Source: Deinococcus sp045062605 (GTDB lineage: Bacteria > Deinococcota > Deinococci > Deinococcales > Deinococcaceae). From it: a stretch of DNA of 64,000 nucleotides. How positions within the stretch are numbered: position 1 is the first letter of the stretch; each line of letters starts with the position of its first letter. Shown piece by piece: positions 25,591 to 33,571 of the stretch. The stretch is from contig NZ_JBJGDW010000014.1 of assembly GCF_045062605.1 (NCBI RefSeq), positions 7,795 to 71,794 of the forward strand, written 5' to 3'. Both the position numbers and the translations under genes were made by a program. The notes below the pieces were generated by a model. The model made no database searches, was not told the DNA's origin, and saw only the letters and a program-made list of their open reading frames with translations.

Positions 25591-26589
25591 ATGAAGATGA
25601 ACCGAAAGACCGTCGCCATCATCCTGCTGGCCGGAGCATTGGCAGTGGGTCTGGCCGCCTGTGCCCCCACCGCCACCACCGTGCCCGTACCGGACGCGAA
25701 GGCCACCACCGGATTGCGTCCGGCCCTGAGTGGCGAGCGCAAGTATCTGGACCTTCCTGGCTTCGGTCAGGTGGCCTATTACGTGGATGCGCGCGGCGGT
25801 GCTGGTGAAGGTGGGGGCCGTCCCCTGGTCCTGACCCCCAGCGTCAACGCTGCCGCCAGTGCTTACGAGATGAAACCCGTGTGGGACGCCTACGTGGGCA
25901 CGCGCCCGGTCTACGCGATCGAGTGGCCCGGCTTCGGCAGCAGCGCCCGCCCGGATACGCAATACACCAAAGAACTGATGACCCGCTCGCTGAATGCGCT
26001 GGTGGAACTGATCGGCGCCGATGTGGACGTGGTGGGCCTCAGCCTGGGCAGCGAATTTGACGCCCGCGCCGCCCTGAGCGACCCGCGCATCCGCAGTCTG
26101 GCGCTGATCAGCCCCAGCGGTCTGGGCAAACCGCGCGGCGGCACGCAGGAAGCCAACGCGGAGGACGGCGGCAAGAAGCTGTACGACCGCCTGAACTCGG
26201 TCAGCACGCCGCTGTACGCCGCACTGCGAATCAAACCCAGCATCGAATACTTCCTGAGCCGCTCGTTCCGGGGGCCAGTGGACAGCGGGCTGGTGGACTA
26301 TTCGATGGACGCCACCCGTCAGCCGGGCGCGAAGTACGCCCCGGTGTACTTCATCAGCGGGCAACTGTTCACGGATGACGCTTACGGCGAGCTGTACAGC
26401 AAACTGACCATTCCCGTCATCGTCCTCTATGACCAGGACGGCTTCGTCAGCTTTGACCGCCTGCAACAGTTCACCCAGCAGGATGGCGTGAAAGCCGTGC
26501 GAATCCAGGATACCGACGGCCTGCCCCAGTTCGAGAAGATGCCGGAAGTCAAGGCGGCGCTGGACGCGTTCTGGGCCGCGCAGAAGTAA
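25591..26589 (+). CDS. Lipoprotein alpha/beta-hydrolase
   Basis: 332 residues. Lipoprotein signal with lipobox GLAAC (Cys near residue 17), then an alpha/beta-hydrolase fold: VYAIEWPGFGSSARPD, the nucleophile elbow VVGLSLGSEF (GxSxG), LALISPSGLGKPRG, and a late Asp in VIVLYDQDGFVS; the catalytic His is less clear. Likely acts on an ester at the cell surface. The start at 25591 gives a proper n-region (MKMNRK); an in-frame ATG at 25561 is possible. It diverges from the polyprenyl synthase. Confidence 0.82.
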   Translation: MKMNRKTVAIILLAGALAVGLAACAPTATTVPVPDAKATTGLRPALSGERKYLDLPGFGQVAYYVDARGGAGEGGGRPLVLTPSVNAAASAYEMKPVWDAYVGTRPVYAIEWPGFGSSARPDTQYTKELMTRSLNALVELIGADVDVVGLSLGSEFDARAALSDPRIRSLALISPSGLGKPRGGTQEANAEDGGKKLYDRLNSVSTPLYAALRIKPSIEYFLSRSFRGPVDSGLVDYSMDATRQPGAKYAPVYFISGQLFTDDAYGELYSKLTIPVIVLYDQDGFVSFDRLQQFTQQDGVKAVRIQDTDGLPQFEKMPEVKAALDAFWAAQK

Positions 26590-26603
26590 CGCTTAACAAC
26601 CAT

Positions 26604-26666
26604 AAGGTCAGCCTCCTCCCTTGCGCTTCAATTCAAGCGTTAGGGGAGGAGGCTGACCTTCTTTTA
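26604..26666. terminator. Long hairpin terminator after the hydrolase gene
   Basis: AAGGTCAGCCTCCTCCC (26604-26620) pairs perfectly with GGGAGGAGGCTGACCTT (26644-26660); an inner CGCTT/AAGCG stem lies in the loop and CTTTT follows. It lies between convergent genes. Confidence 0.8.
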
Positions 26667-26720
26667 GTCCGGTGGAAATTGGCAGCGCGAGACCGCCCAT
26701 CCGCCCATACGGACTCCGTA

Positions 26721-27983
26721 TCAGTTTCTGAAAATCACTTCCTCGCGTCCGAAGGAATGCAGCGCCAGCAACGCCAGCAACGCCGCCCCGATCACATTGG
26801 CGAGGATGGCGAGCAGGATCTGATCGAGCTGCGCCGCACCCTTGACGATGTTCAGGATCGAGATCATCGAGCCGAACAGCGGCACGGCATAGACGGCGGT
26901 ACTCAGGGTCAGAAAGTCCGCGAATTGCAGCATGACTGCGGGCAGCACGATGATCAGCGTCAGCGGCGCAATGTACGTCTGCGCTTCCTTGAAGCTGCGG
27001 GCGTAGATGCCGATGGCGATCAGCACGGCGCTGATCAGCAGGGCGGCGCTGGCGGCCAGCCCCAGCATCCCCAGCGTGCCGCCCAGGGTCAGGGTCAGTT
27101 GCCCGCCCATCGACGCGGTAATGTCTGCTCCCAGACCGCTTCTGTTGGCCAGGAACAGCCCCGCCACCAATCCGCTGATAATGAAGCCCAGCACGCTGAA
27201 GCACGCGCTGGTCAGGGCGGTGATGGTGGTGGACAGCAGCTTGCCGGTCACCACCTCGGCGCGGCGCACGGGCGAGACCAGCAGGCTTTCCAGCGTGCCG
27301 CGTTCCTTTTCCCCGGCAGTGGCGTCGATGGCGGTGGCCATGCCGCCCGACAGGATGAATTGCAGCATCAGGAAGGGAATCAGGAAGGCCAGTTGCCCGC
27401 TGCGCTGCTCCTGCGGGGGGCTGGCGTCGATGGGCTTGACGGTCACGGGCGTCAGGGTATCCGCGCCCAGGCCCAGGCCCTTCAATCGGTCCAGCGTGAG
27501 GGTGCGGTTGTAGCCGTCCACCACGTCCTGCACCTTGCCGTAGGCCCCAGCCTGGGCGCTCAGGCTGCTCAGCTTGGCATAGACCTCCAGCACGGCGCTG
27601 CCCTCTCCGGCGCGGGTGGGCAGGGCAACCGGGGCCTGAATGGCCGCGTCCACATCGCCGGATTGCACGGCCTTTTTCGGGTCTGTCACGGGAACGAGGT
27701 CCACGCCCGCACGCATTGTCTTGCCGCCCACCTGCTCGTCCTGCTCCAGCGCCGTGCGTAACGCCGGGGGCAGGGTTCCCACCACACCTACCATCTGCCG
27801 CTCCTGCTGCTGGCCGCCGATAAAGCTGCCCAGCAGCACCGGCAGCCCCAACGACAGCGCCGGAATGAGGATCAGCGGCATCAGGATGGTGGCACTCAGC
27901 GTGCGGCGGTCCCGCAGGGTTGACAGCAGATCGCGCGCAGCGATGCGCCAGACCATGTTGGGGCGGATGGAGTTAGACCGCAT
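26721..27983 (-). CDS. ABC-2 type transporter permease (NatB-like)
   Basis: 420 residues. One N-terminal helix (LSATILMPLILIPALSLGLPV), a long extracytoplasmic domain (about residues 60-190), then about five C-terminal helices (LAFLIPFLMLQFILSGGMATAIDATAGEKERGTLESLLVSPV, typical ABC-2). It matches the Na+ exporter NatB/YhaP group in layout, and forms an exporter with the ATPase upstream. ATG 27983 overlaps the end of the ATPase gene. A tandem 15-base repeat (GGGGTTCGGGGAGGT twice) lies at this junction. The substrate is uncertain. Confidence 0.87.
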   Translation of the reverse strand: MRSNSIRPNMVWRIAARDLLSTLRDRRTLSATILMPLILIPALSLGLPVLLGSFIGGQQQERQMVGVVGTLPPALRTALEQDEQVGGKTMRAGVDLVPVTDPKKAVQSGDVDAAIQAPVALPTRAGEGSAVLEVYAKLSSLSAQAGAYGKVQDVVDGYNRTLTLDRLKGLGLGADTLTPVTVKPIDASPPQEQRSGQLAFLIPFLMLQFILSGGMATAIDATAGEKERGTLESLLVSPVRRAEVVTGKLLSTTITALTSACFSVLGFIISGLVAGLFLANRSGLGADITASMGGQLTLTLGGTLGMLGLAASAALLISAVLIAIGIYARSFKEAQTYIAPLTLIIVLPAVMLQFADFLTLSTAVYAVPLFGSMISILNIVKGAAQLDQILLAILANVIGAALLALLALHSFGREEVIFRN

Positions 27984-28785
27984 GCTGCCCACCTCCCCGA
28001 ACCCCACCTCCCCGAACCCCATTTCCCCGGACCAGCGCGAAGAAAGCGCGTTCCAGGTTGCTCTCCCCCGTCTGTTTCAGAATGTCGGGAATGCGGCCCA
28101 CCGTCAGCAACCCGCCCTCGTGCAGAATCGCCACGCGGTCACAGACCTCCTCGGCCTCGGACATGACGTGGGTGGAGTACAGGGTCAGCCGCCCCGGCGC
28201 GCGGGTGGCCAGCACAAAATCCAGCAGCGTGCGGCGCGCGAAGATATCCAGACCGCTGGCCGCCTCATCCAAGATCAGCACGGGGGGATCCTGAATGACC
28301 GCGCGGGCGATCACCACCTTCTGCTTCATGCCGGTGCTGTAGTCCCCGGCGCGCACGTCCAGGGTGCGGCCCAGTTCCAGCCCCGCGTCCAGCTCGGCAA
28401 TGCGGGCCTCGGTCTGGGCGCGGGTCATGCCGTACAGCCCGGCAAACGAGCGCAGCACCTCGCGGCCCGTCAGGCGGGCGGGCAGGCCCATGCCGCCGTT
28501 GACGACGCCCACGCGGCGGCGCACCTCCTCGGGCTGGCGTAGCACGTCGTATCCGGCCACCGCTGCCGTGCCAGATGTGGGGCGCAGCAACGTCGCCAGA
28601 ATCCGCAGCAGCGTGGTCTTGCCCGCACCGTTGGGGCCGAGCAGCCCGAAGACCTCGCCTTCCGGGGCACTAATGGACACCCCTTTCAGGGCCATGAACT
28701 TGCCGTAGGCCTTGGTGACGTTCTGAATGTTCAGCATGGTGTGTGCGTCCTGGTTCTGGATATCTCGGTTCTGGGGTTGGGTCAT
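27973..28785 (-). CDS. ABC transporter ATPase (NatA-like)
   Basis: 270 residues. Walker A GPNGAGKTT, Q-loop region VVNGGMGLPARLTG, signature YSTGMKQKV (a common exporter variant of LSGGQ), Walker B VLILDEAASGLD, switch His in YSTHVMSEAEEV. The C terminus carries a short repeat, GNGVRGGGVRGGGQHAV, made by the tandem DNA repeat that also precedes the permease start. AGGAG is five bases before the ATG. Partner of the NatB-like permease with which it overlaps by 11 bases. Confidence 0.92.
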   Translation of the reverse strand: MTQPQNRDIQNQDAHTMLNIQNVTKAYGKFMALKGVSISAPEGEVFGLLGPNGAGKTTLLRILATLLRPTSGTAAVAGYDVLRQPEEVRRRVGVVNGGMGLPARLTGREVLRSFAGLYGMTRAQTEARIAELDAGLELGRTLDVRAGDYSTGMKQKVVIARAVIQDPPVLILDEAASGLDIFARRTLLDFVLATRAPGRLTLYSTHVMSEAEEVCDRVAILHEGGLLTVGRIPDILKQTGESNLERAFFALVRGNGVRGGGVRGGGQHAV

Positions 28786-28950
28786 GGTTCTCCTGGAATC
28801 AATACGGTCAAGACGGACGCAAAGTTGCCTGCCAGAGCGTAATCCAGCGTGAACAAGATCATGCCACGAGTCTCAGTCGCCCACTTTTCCTCAAGGCCGA
28901 CTTTCTGTAGGCTCATCAAAAATGAGAGAAAATATGTGACAATAGAAAAG

Positions 28951-28979
28951 TTGCGCCCGCAAGCGCATTTCTTTATTAA
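28951..28979 (+). promoter_or_regulatory. Candidate promoter for the winged-helix gene
   Basis: TTGCGC (28951-28956), a 17-base spacer, and TATTAA (28974-28979). It lies in the AT-rich 306-base gap 28788-29093 and would give a 5' untranslated region of about 108 bases. The rest of the gap shows nothing recognised. Confidence 0.35.
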
Positions 28980-29093
28980 GAGATCACATTAAAGGCGAAC
29001 CACACGTTAAATCGCCCGTCTCTGAATTTTGTAACGGTGCATCGGAAATAGTTGACTGCGCCGCTTTTGAAATTCCTACCCGGAGGACACTGA

Positions 29094-29600
29094 ATGTTTA
29101 ATCCCCCCACCCTGGAAGACCTGCAAGAAACCCGCCGCGCCAATGAAAAGCTGGTCCTGAGTGCCCTGGACAGCAAGCCCGAATGGGTTGAAACCGAACT
29201 GGCCAAGACCACCGGACTGGCCCTTTCACATCTGCGCGCCGCCCTCGCCAGCCTGCTGGATCAGGGCCGTGTGCGCCGTCTGCCTGGCACCGGCACCCGC
29301 GCGGTGTACGGTCTGGCCGATCCCGGTCTGGCCGACGTGCCCGCCACGCCCCTGACGGTGGACGCCAAGAAAGTCCGCGATTACCTGGAAGGCCGCGCCG
29401 ACAGCGCTCTGTACATGAGCGAGCAGCTCCGCATGACCCGCGAGGACGTCATGACCGCGCTTAGCCTGCTGAACGCGCACGGCATGGTCACCTGCACCTT
29501 CGTGGGCAGTCTGGTCATCTTCCGCATGAAGGAAGTGCAGGCGCTGGGCACCGAGCAGGCCGCCCCCGCCGCGACGGGCAAGAAAAAGCAAGTCGCCTGA
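29094..29600 (+). CDS. Tandem winged-helix DNA-binding protein
   Basis: 168 residues. Two winged-helix-like modules: residues about 8-75 (VLSALDSKPEWVETELAKTTGLALSHLRAALASLLDQGRVRRL, then YGLAD wing) and about 80-150 (VRDYLEGRADSALYMSEQLRMTREDVMTALSLLNAHGMVTCTFVGSLVIF). The tail is Ala/Lys-rich (ATGKKKQVA). GGAGG lies seven bases before the ATG. Probably a transcription regulator or nucleoid-associated factor; targets unknown. It stands alone with a long 5' leader and its own terminator, which suggests a regulated, free-standing gene. Confidence 0.75.
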   Translation: MFNPPTLEDLQETRRANEKLVLSALDSKPEWVETELAKTTGLALSHLRAALASLLDQGRVRRLPGTGTRAVYGLADPGLADVPATPLTVDAKKVRDYLEGRADSALYMSEQLRMTREDVMTALSLLNAHGMVTCTFVGSLVIFRMKEVQALGTEQAAPAATGKKKQVA

Positions 29601-29627
29601 ATTCCCTGAACTGAGCGAATTTCAGGA

Positions 29628-29667
29628 CAGCCGGGTCTCCCTGAATTGGGAGGTTCGGCTTTTTTCT
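29628..29667 (+). terminator. Terminator after the winged-helix gene
   Basis: AGCCGGGTCTCCC and GGGAGGTTCGGCT form an imperfect stem with loop TGAATT, followed by a T tract (29660-29666). Confidence 0.75.
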
Positions 29668-29801
29668 GATCGTGGCGTGTAGAAGGAGACGTGCAGCGGA
29701 CGGTTTTCTCCCATCAAGTTTCAACCGTCACCCATCCACCCTAAAGCCTCCTTCACCCACTTCGCCGGCATCCGGCCCGGCCTGCGCTCAGGCTGGGGGG
29801 C

Positions 29802-29981
29802 ATGAGCGACGACATTAAGCCGGGTTACGATCCCGCCAACCAGTCTCCCGCCGAGGGCCAGAGCCACCCAATTCCCGAGCAGGACCGGGGCAAGGCCCCA
29901 AACTTCGATCCCGCCAACAAGGATGGCCCCGCCGAGGGTTCGCGTGACGCGGTGGAAGACGACAGCACGCCTGGCAGCTAA
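29802..29981 (+). CDS. Small acidic disordered protein
   Basis: 59 residues, MSDDIKPGYDPANQS to DDSTPGS. It is rich in D, P, G and N with no hydrophobic core, so likely unfolded alone. It contains an internal repeat: YDPANQSPAEG and FDPANKDGPAEG. Codon use is like neighbouring genes. It lies just before endonuclease III (6-base gap), with which it may be co-transcribed. Similar small hydrophilic proteins occur in stress responses, but no function can be assigned. Confidence 0.6.
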   Translation: MSDDIKPGYDPANQSPAEGQSHPIPEQDRGKAPNFDPANKDGPAEGSRDAVEDDSTPGS

Positions 29982-29987
29982 AGCGTG

Positions 29988-30755
29988 ATGCCCGACGAAC
30001 CTGTCCTGAACGCAGTCCGTCCTGAAAGGGAACGGGCTGACCTGCTGGTGTGGATCAGGGAAACGCTGCACGCCGAATACGGGGACCGTCACCTGGATCC
30101 CCGCCGCGAGCCGATGCACGAGCTGATCAGCACCATCCTGTCGCAGCGGACCACCTGGCAGGACGAGGCCGCCGCCTACGACGAGCTGTGCGAGATTGGA
30201 GACTGGGACGCCATTATCGCCGCGCCCACCGAGGCCGTGGCCCACGCCATCCGCCGCAGCAACTACCCGGAGGCCAAGGCTCCACGCATTCAGGAAACGC
30301 TGCGCCAGATCAGGGATTCGCCGGGTGGCTACACCCTGGAATTCCTGCGCGACATGCCCAGCAAGGACGCGCTGAAATGGCTGACGGATTTGCCGGGAGT
30401 AGGCGTGAAAACGGCCAGTCTCGTTCTGCTGTTCAACTACGCCCACCCCGTTTTTCCCGTGGATACCCACGTCCACCGCATCACCACCCGCACGGGCGCA
30501 ATCCCGCTGATGGGCGAGCAGGCGGCGCATCGGGCGTTGTTGAAAGTGCTGCCCGAAGATCCACCCTTTCTATACGAGCTGCATCTGAATCTCCTGAAGC
30601 ACGGCCAGCAAGTGTGCCACTGGAGCCGCCCAAAATGCGGCGTGTGCATCCTGCGCGAGCGCTGCGACGCTTATGCAATTTTTGGTGACAGGGTGCCGAG
30701 TTTCACCGAGACGAAGGCGAGTGGAAAGGGAAAGGCGACGAAGTCCCAAAAGTGA
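29988..30755 (+). CDS. nth: Endonuclease III-type DNA glycosylase/AP lyase
   Basis: 255 residues. Base-excision repair enzyme removing oxidised pyrimidines and cutting at the abasic site. Helix-hairpin-helix LPGVGVKTA contains the lyase Lys141; Asp159 lies in FPVDTHVHRI. The C-terminal [4Fe-4S] loop is complete: C-x6-C-x2-C-x5-C (CHWSRPKCGVCILRERC). The Lys/Ser-rich tail (ETKASGKGKATKSQK) is basic. Deinococcus usually has several EndoIII homologues, so this may be one of a set. ATG 29988 is preferred to a GTG just before. Confidence 0.93.
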   Translation: MPDEPVLNAVRPERERADLLVWIRETLHAEYGDRHLDPRREPMHELISTILSQRTTWQDEAAAYDELCEIGDWDAIIAAPTEAVAHAIRRSNYPEAKAPRIQETLRQIRDSPGGYTLEFLRDMPSKDALKWLTDLPGVGVKTASLVLLFNYAHPVFPVDTHVHRITTRTGAIPLMGEQAAHRALLKVLPEDPPFLYELHLNLLKHGQQVCHWSRPKCGVCILRERCDAYAIFGDRVPSFTETKASGKGKATKSQK

Positions 30756-30904
30756 ATGTTCGCTTGGAGGCGTTACATTCAACCCGCGTTCAATCCCCCA
30801 ATTCCCGCGCCCAAACGCGATACACTGTGCGGCTGTGACGCGCCCGCCTCCCTGCTAACCTCAAGCAATTTCCGGGGCCGCCGCGCGCACACCCCGGAGG
30901 ACTT

Positions 30905-32440
30905 TTGAGTTACTGGCGCAATACCATGAAACCTTTGCTGGACGACGAAACAGGCACGATGTTCAAGCACGCCCCGGTGCGCGTGACCCTGGCCTTTCCC
31001 AACCGCTACAGCGTGGGCATGGCCTCGCTGGGCTTTCAGGTCATCTACCGCATGTTCAACAACGAGGAAGGCGTCGCCTGCGAACGGGCCTTTCTGCCCG
31101 ACGATGTGGACGCCTTTGAAAAGCTGGGCCAGCCGCTGCCCACCGTGGAAACCGGGCGCGAGGCCGGGGACTGCGAACTGTTCGCCATGAGCGTGTCCTT
31201 TGAGCTGGACCTGACCAACATCATCCGCATGCTGGACGTGGTGGGGATTCACCCCCTGCGCGAAAAGCGCGACGACAGCGACGCCATCGTGATGATCGGC
31301 GGGCCACTGACGTCCTCCAATCCGTACCCGCTGGTGCCCTTTGCCGACGTGATCGTGATCGGCGACGGCGAGCAGATCATTCCCGTGGTGTCCGACGCCC
31401 TGCGCGAGGCCACCTCCCGCGAGGATTTCTACGACTTAATTGACGGGATGCCGGGCATCTTCCTTCCAGCGCGGCATACGCATGAACCCACCTGGGCCAC
31501 CGCGCCCAAGGAACTGCTGCCCGCCTACAGCCAGATCGTGACGCCGCACAGCGAACTGAGCAATATGTTTCTGGTGGAGGCGCAGCGCGGCTGCCCGCGC
31601 CCTTGCACCTTCTGTCTGGCGCGCACCATGTACGGCCCCAATCGCAACAACGGCGGCCAGGAACTGCTGGACGTGATCCCCGACTGGGCACAGAAGGTGG
31701 GCCTGGTGGGCGCGGCCCTCTCGGACTTTCCGCACACCAAGTTCGTGGGCCGCACGCTGACCGAGCGCGGCGTCAAGCTGGGCGTCAGTTCCATCCGCGC
31801 CGACACAGTGGACGAGGAACTGGCCGAGATTCTGAAGGCGGGCGGCCTGCGGACCTTCACAGTGGCCAGCGACGCCCCCAGCGAACGCCTGCGCCGCTGG
31901 CTCAAGAAGGGCATTACCACCGAGGACTTGCTCAAAACCGCGCAGATCAGCCGTGACCTGGGCTTTTCTGGCCTCAAGGTCTACATGATGATCGGGCTGG
32001 GGCCGGAGAACGACGACGACATCACCGAATTGATCTCATTCACCAAGGAACTGGCGGGCATCAACCGCATCGCACTGGGCATCTCGCCCTTTGTGCCCAA
32101 GCGCCACACGCCGCACTTTGCCGATCCCTTCGGGGGCGTGCAGGTCATTGAGGCGCGGCTCAAGCGTATCCAAAAGGAACTGCGTCGCACCGCCGAGCTT
32201 CGCAACGTGTCCGCCAAATGGGCCTGGGTGGAAAGCGTGATTGCGCGGGGTGGCCCAGAAATTGGCATGGCCGCCTACACCCTTTACCGCAACGAGAGCA
32301 TCGGCGCGTGGAAGAAGGCGCTGGACGAGATCGGCTGGGTGGACGAGTACGGCGACAACGACGCCTCGTCCATCTCGCTGCCACCGGGCCAGTACGCGGC
32401 ACATGGAGTCAGCGCACACGCCGCTGGGCTGGCTGTTTAA
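30905..32440 (+). CDS. B12-binding-domain radical SAM protein
   Basis: 511 residues. N-terminal Rossmann-like region (residues about 20-150; AFPNRYSVGMASLGFQVIYRMFN, then VVGIHPLR, MIGGPLTSSNPYP and VIGDGEQI) of the cobalamin-binding type, then a radical SAM barrel with the cluster motif C-x3-C-x2-C in RGCPRPCTFCLA (near residue 230). It resembles the family related to YgiQ/TIGR03960. The reaction is unknown. TTG start with GGAGG four bases upstream; homologues begin with the same LSYWRN wording. Bases 30756-30904 are non-coding. Confidence 0.87.
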   Translation: MSYWRNTMKPLLDDETGTMFKHAPVRVTLAFPNRYSVGMASLGFQVIYRMFNNEEGVACERAFLPDDVDAFEKLGQPLPTVETGREAGDCELFAMSVSFELDLTNIIRMLDVVGIHPLREKRDDSDAIVMIGGPLTSSNPYPLVPFADVIVIGDGEQIIPVVSDALREATSREDFYDLIDGMPGIFLPARHTHEPTWATAPKELLPAYSQIVTPHSELSNMFLVEAQRGCPRPCTFCLARTMYGPNRNNGGQELLDVIPDWAQKVGLVGAALSDFPHTKFVGRTLTERGVKLGVSSIRADTVDEELAEILKAGGLRTFTVASDAPSERLRRWLKKGITTEDLLKTAQISRDLGFSGLKVYMMIGLGPENDDDITELISFTKELAGINRIALGISPFVPKRHTPHFADPFGGVQVIEARLKRIQKELRRTAELRNVSAKWAWVESVIARGGPEIGMAAYTLYRNESIGAWKKALDEIGWVDEYGDNDASSISLPPGQYAAHGVSAHAAGLAV

Positions 32441-32551
32441 AGCAGTTCTGGTTCTCAGACTGTCCCTCTCTGTTGGCTGGAGAGGGATTTCTGCTGTCGC
32501 CCTCCGCCGATTGGCCGATGCGCGGCGGACGCTCCCGTGTTCTATTCACCT

Positions 32552-33571
32552 ATGGAACGCACCGCCTCTCCCCCACTGCCCGGCTTCCCAGACCTTCAAC
32601 TCCGGGAGGGCAGCGCCGCAGACTTCGCCCGTCTGGTCCAGTTCCTGAGCAATGCACACGCCGACGCGCCTACTTCCGCAGAAGATTTTGAGCGGCTGGC
32701 AGCAGGGCGACTGCCGGACGAACCCCATCGGCAGCTTCTGGCCATGCGAGGCGAGAACATCGTGGGGCTGGCTGAAACGGGCGTGCCCCGCATGGACGGG
32801 CATCCCGGCTGGCTGGAAATCAAAATTCGCACCGGGCAGGACGAGGCGGGCGGCAAACTGGCGGAAGAATTATTGAAGCTGGCCGAGAACAGCGCCGCCG
32901 AACTGGGCGCGAAAACCCTGGTTTCCCACGTCCACGAAATCTGGTGGGAACATCCCTTTCTGCTGGCGCGTGGCTATGCCGAACATGACCGGGTGTGGCA
33001 CAGCACCCTGGACCTGCGGACGCTGGACTTTGACCGTTTTGTGCAGACGGGAACGCGAGTATCGGAGGCGGGTCTCACCCTTCGCCCGCTCTCGGATCTG
33101 GGCAAATTTGACGAGACACAGCAGCGCCGCCTCTACACGCTGGTTGCGGCCCTGCTGAATGACGTTCCCAGCACCACGCCGGTCAGCGTGTGGCCTTTCG
33201 AGGTCTGGCAGCGCCGCGCGGGTGTGAAGATGCTGCCCGAGGGCGTGTTCATCGCCGTGGCTCCGAATGGCGAATGGGTGGGCCTGAGCGAATTGTACCT
33301 GCCCATCGCCACGCGCCCCGGCACGCTGCACAACGGCCTGACCGGCGTTCTGCCGGGGTGGCGCGGTCACGGCGTCGCGCTGGCCCTCAAGCTGGCTGCC
33401 GCCCGCGCCGCACTGGAGCGGGGATTCACGTATTCGAGGACGAGCAACCACAGCAGCAACACACCCATGCTGGCCGTCAATGAGCGTCTGGGTTTTGTGC
33501 GGGAAGGTGCGCGGGTGACGCTACGAAAAGACCTTCCCCTTACACCCGCCACTGCTGGCGCTGGTACTTGA
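32552..33571 (+). CDS. Tandem GNAT acetyltransferase
   Basis: 339 residues, two GNAT modules. The first (residues about 20-160) is poorly kept (LREGSAADFARLVQFLS); the second (about 180-330) has the acetyl-CoA loop GWRGHGVALALKLAAARAALERG and the final strand NTPMLAVNERLGFVREG. The two-module layout is like that of mycothiol-synthase-type proteins and of the broken GNAT gene at 6.4-7.4 kb. Acceptor unknown. ATG 32552 is preferred to an upstream GTG. The last 32 bases overlap the convergent diguanylate cyclase gene. Confidence 0.85.
   Translation: MERTASPPLPGFPDLQLREGSAADFARLVQFLSNAHADAPTSAEDFERLAAGRLPDEPHRQLLAMRGENIVGLAETGVPRMDGHPGWLEIKIRTGQDEAGGKLAEELLKLAENSAAELGAKTLVSHVHEIWWEHPFLLARGYAEHDRVWHSTLDLRTLDFDRFVQTGTRVSEAGLTLRPLSDLGKFDETQQRRLYTLVAALLNDVPSTTPVSVWPFEVWQRRAGVKMLPEGVFIAVAPNGEWVGLSELYLPIATRPGTLHNGLTGVLPGWRGHGVALALKLAAARAALERGFTYSRTSNHSSNTPMLAVNERLGFVREGARVTLRKDLPLTPATAGAGT

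Noticed and set aside
24514..26466. A 650-codon open frame covering the polyprenyl synthase and running far upstream
   Set aside because: The upstream 320 codons lie opposite the lipoprotein hydrolase gene and show no family likeness; the synthase begins at ATG 25503.
26707..26721. ATACGGACTCCGTAT palindrome, similar to the end of the 128-bp repeat
   Set aside because: Only about 15 bases match and the sequence runs into the permease stop codon; too short to call a copy.
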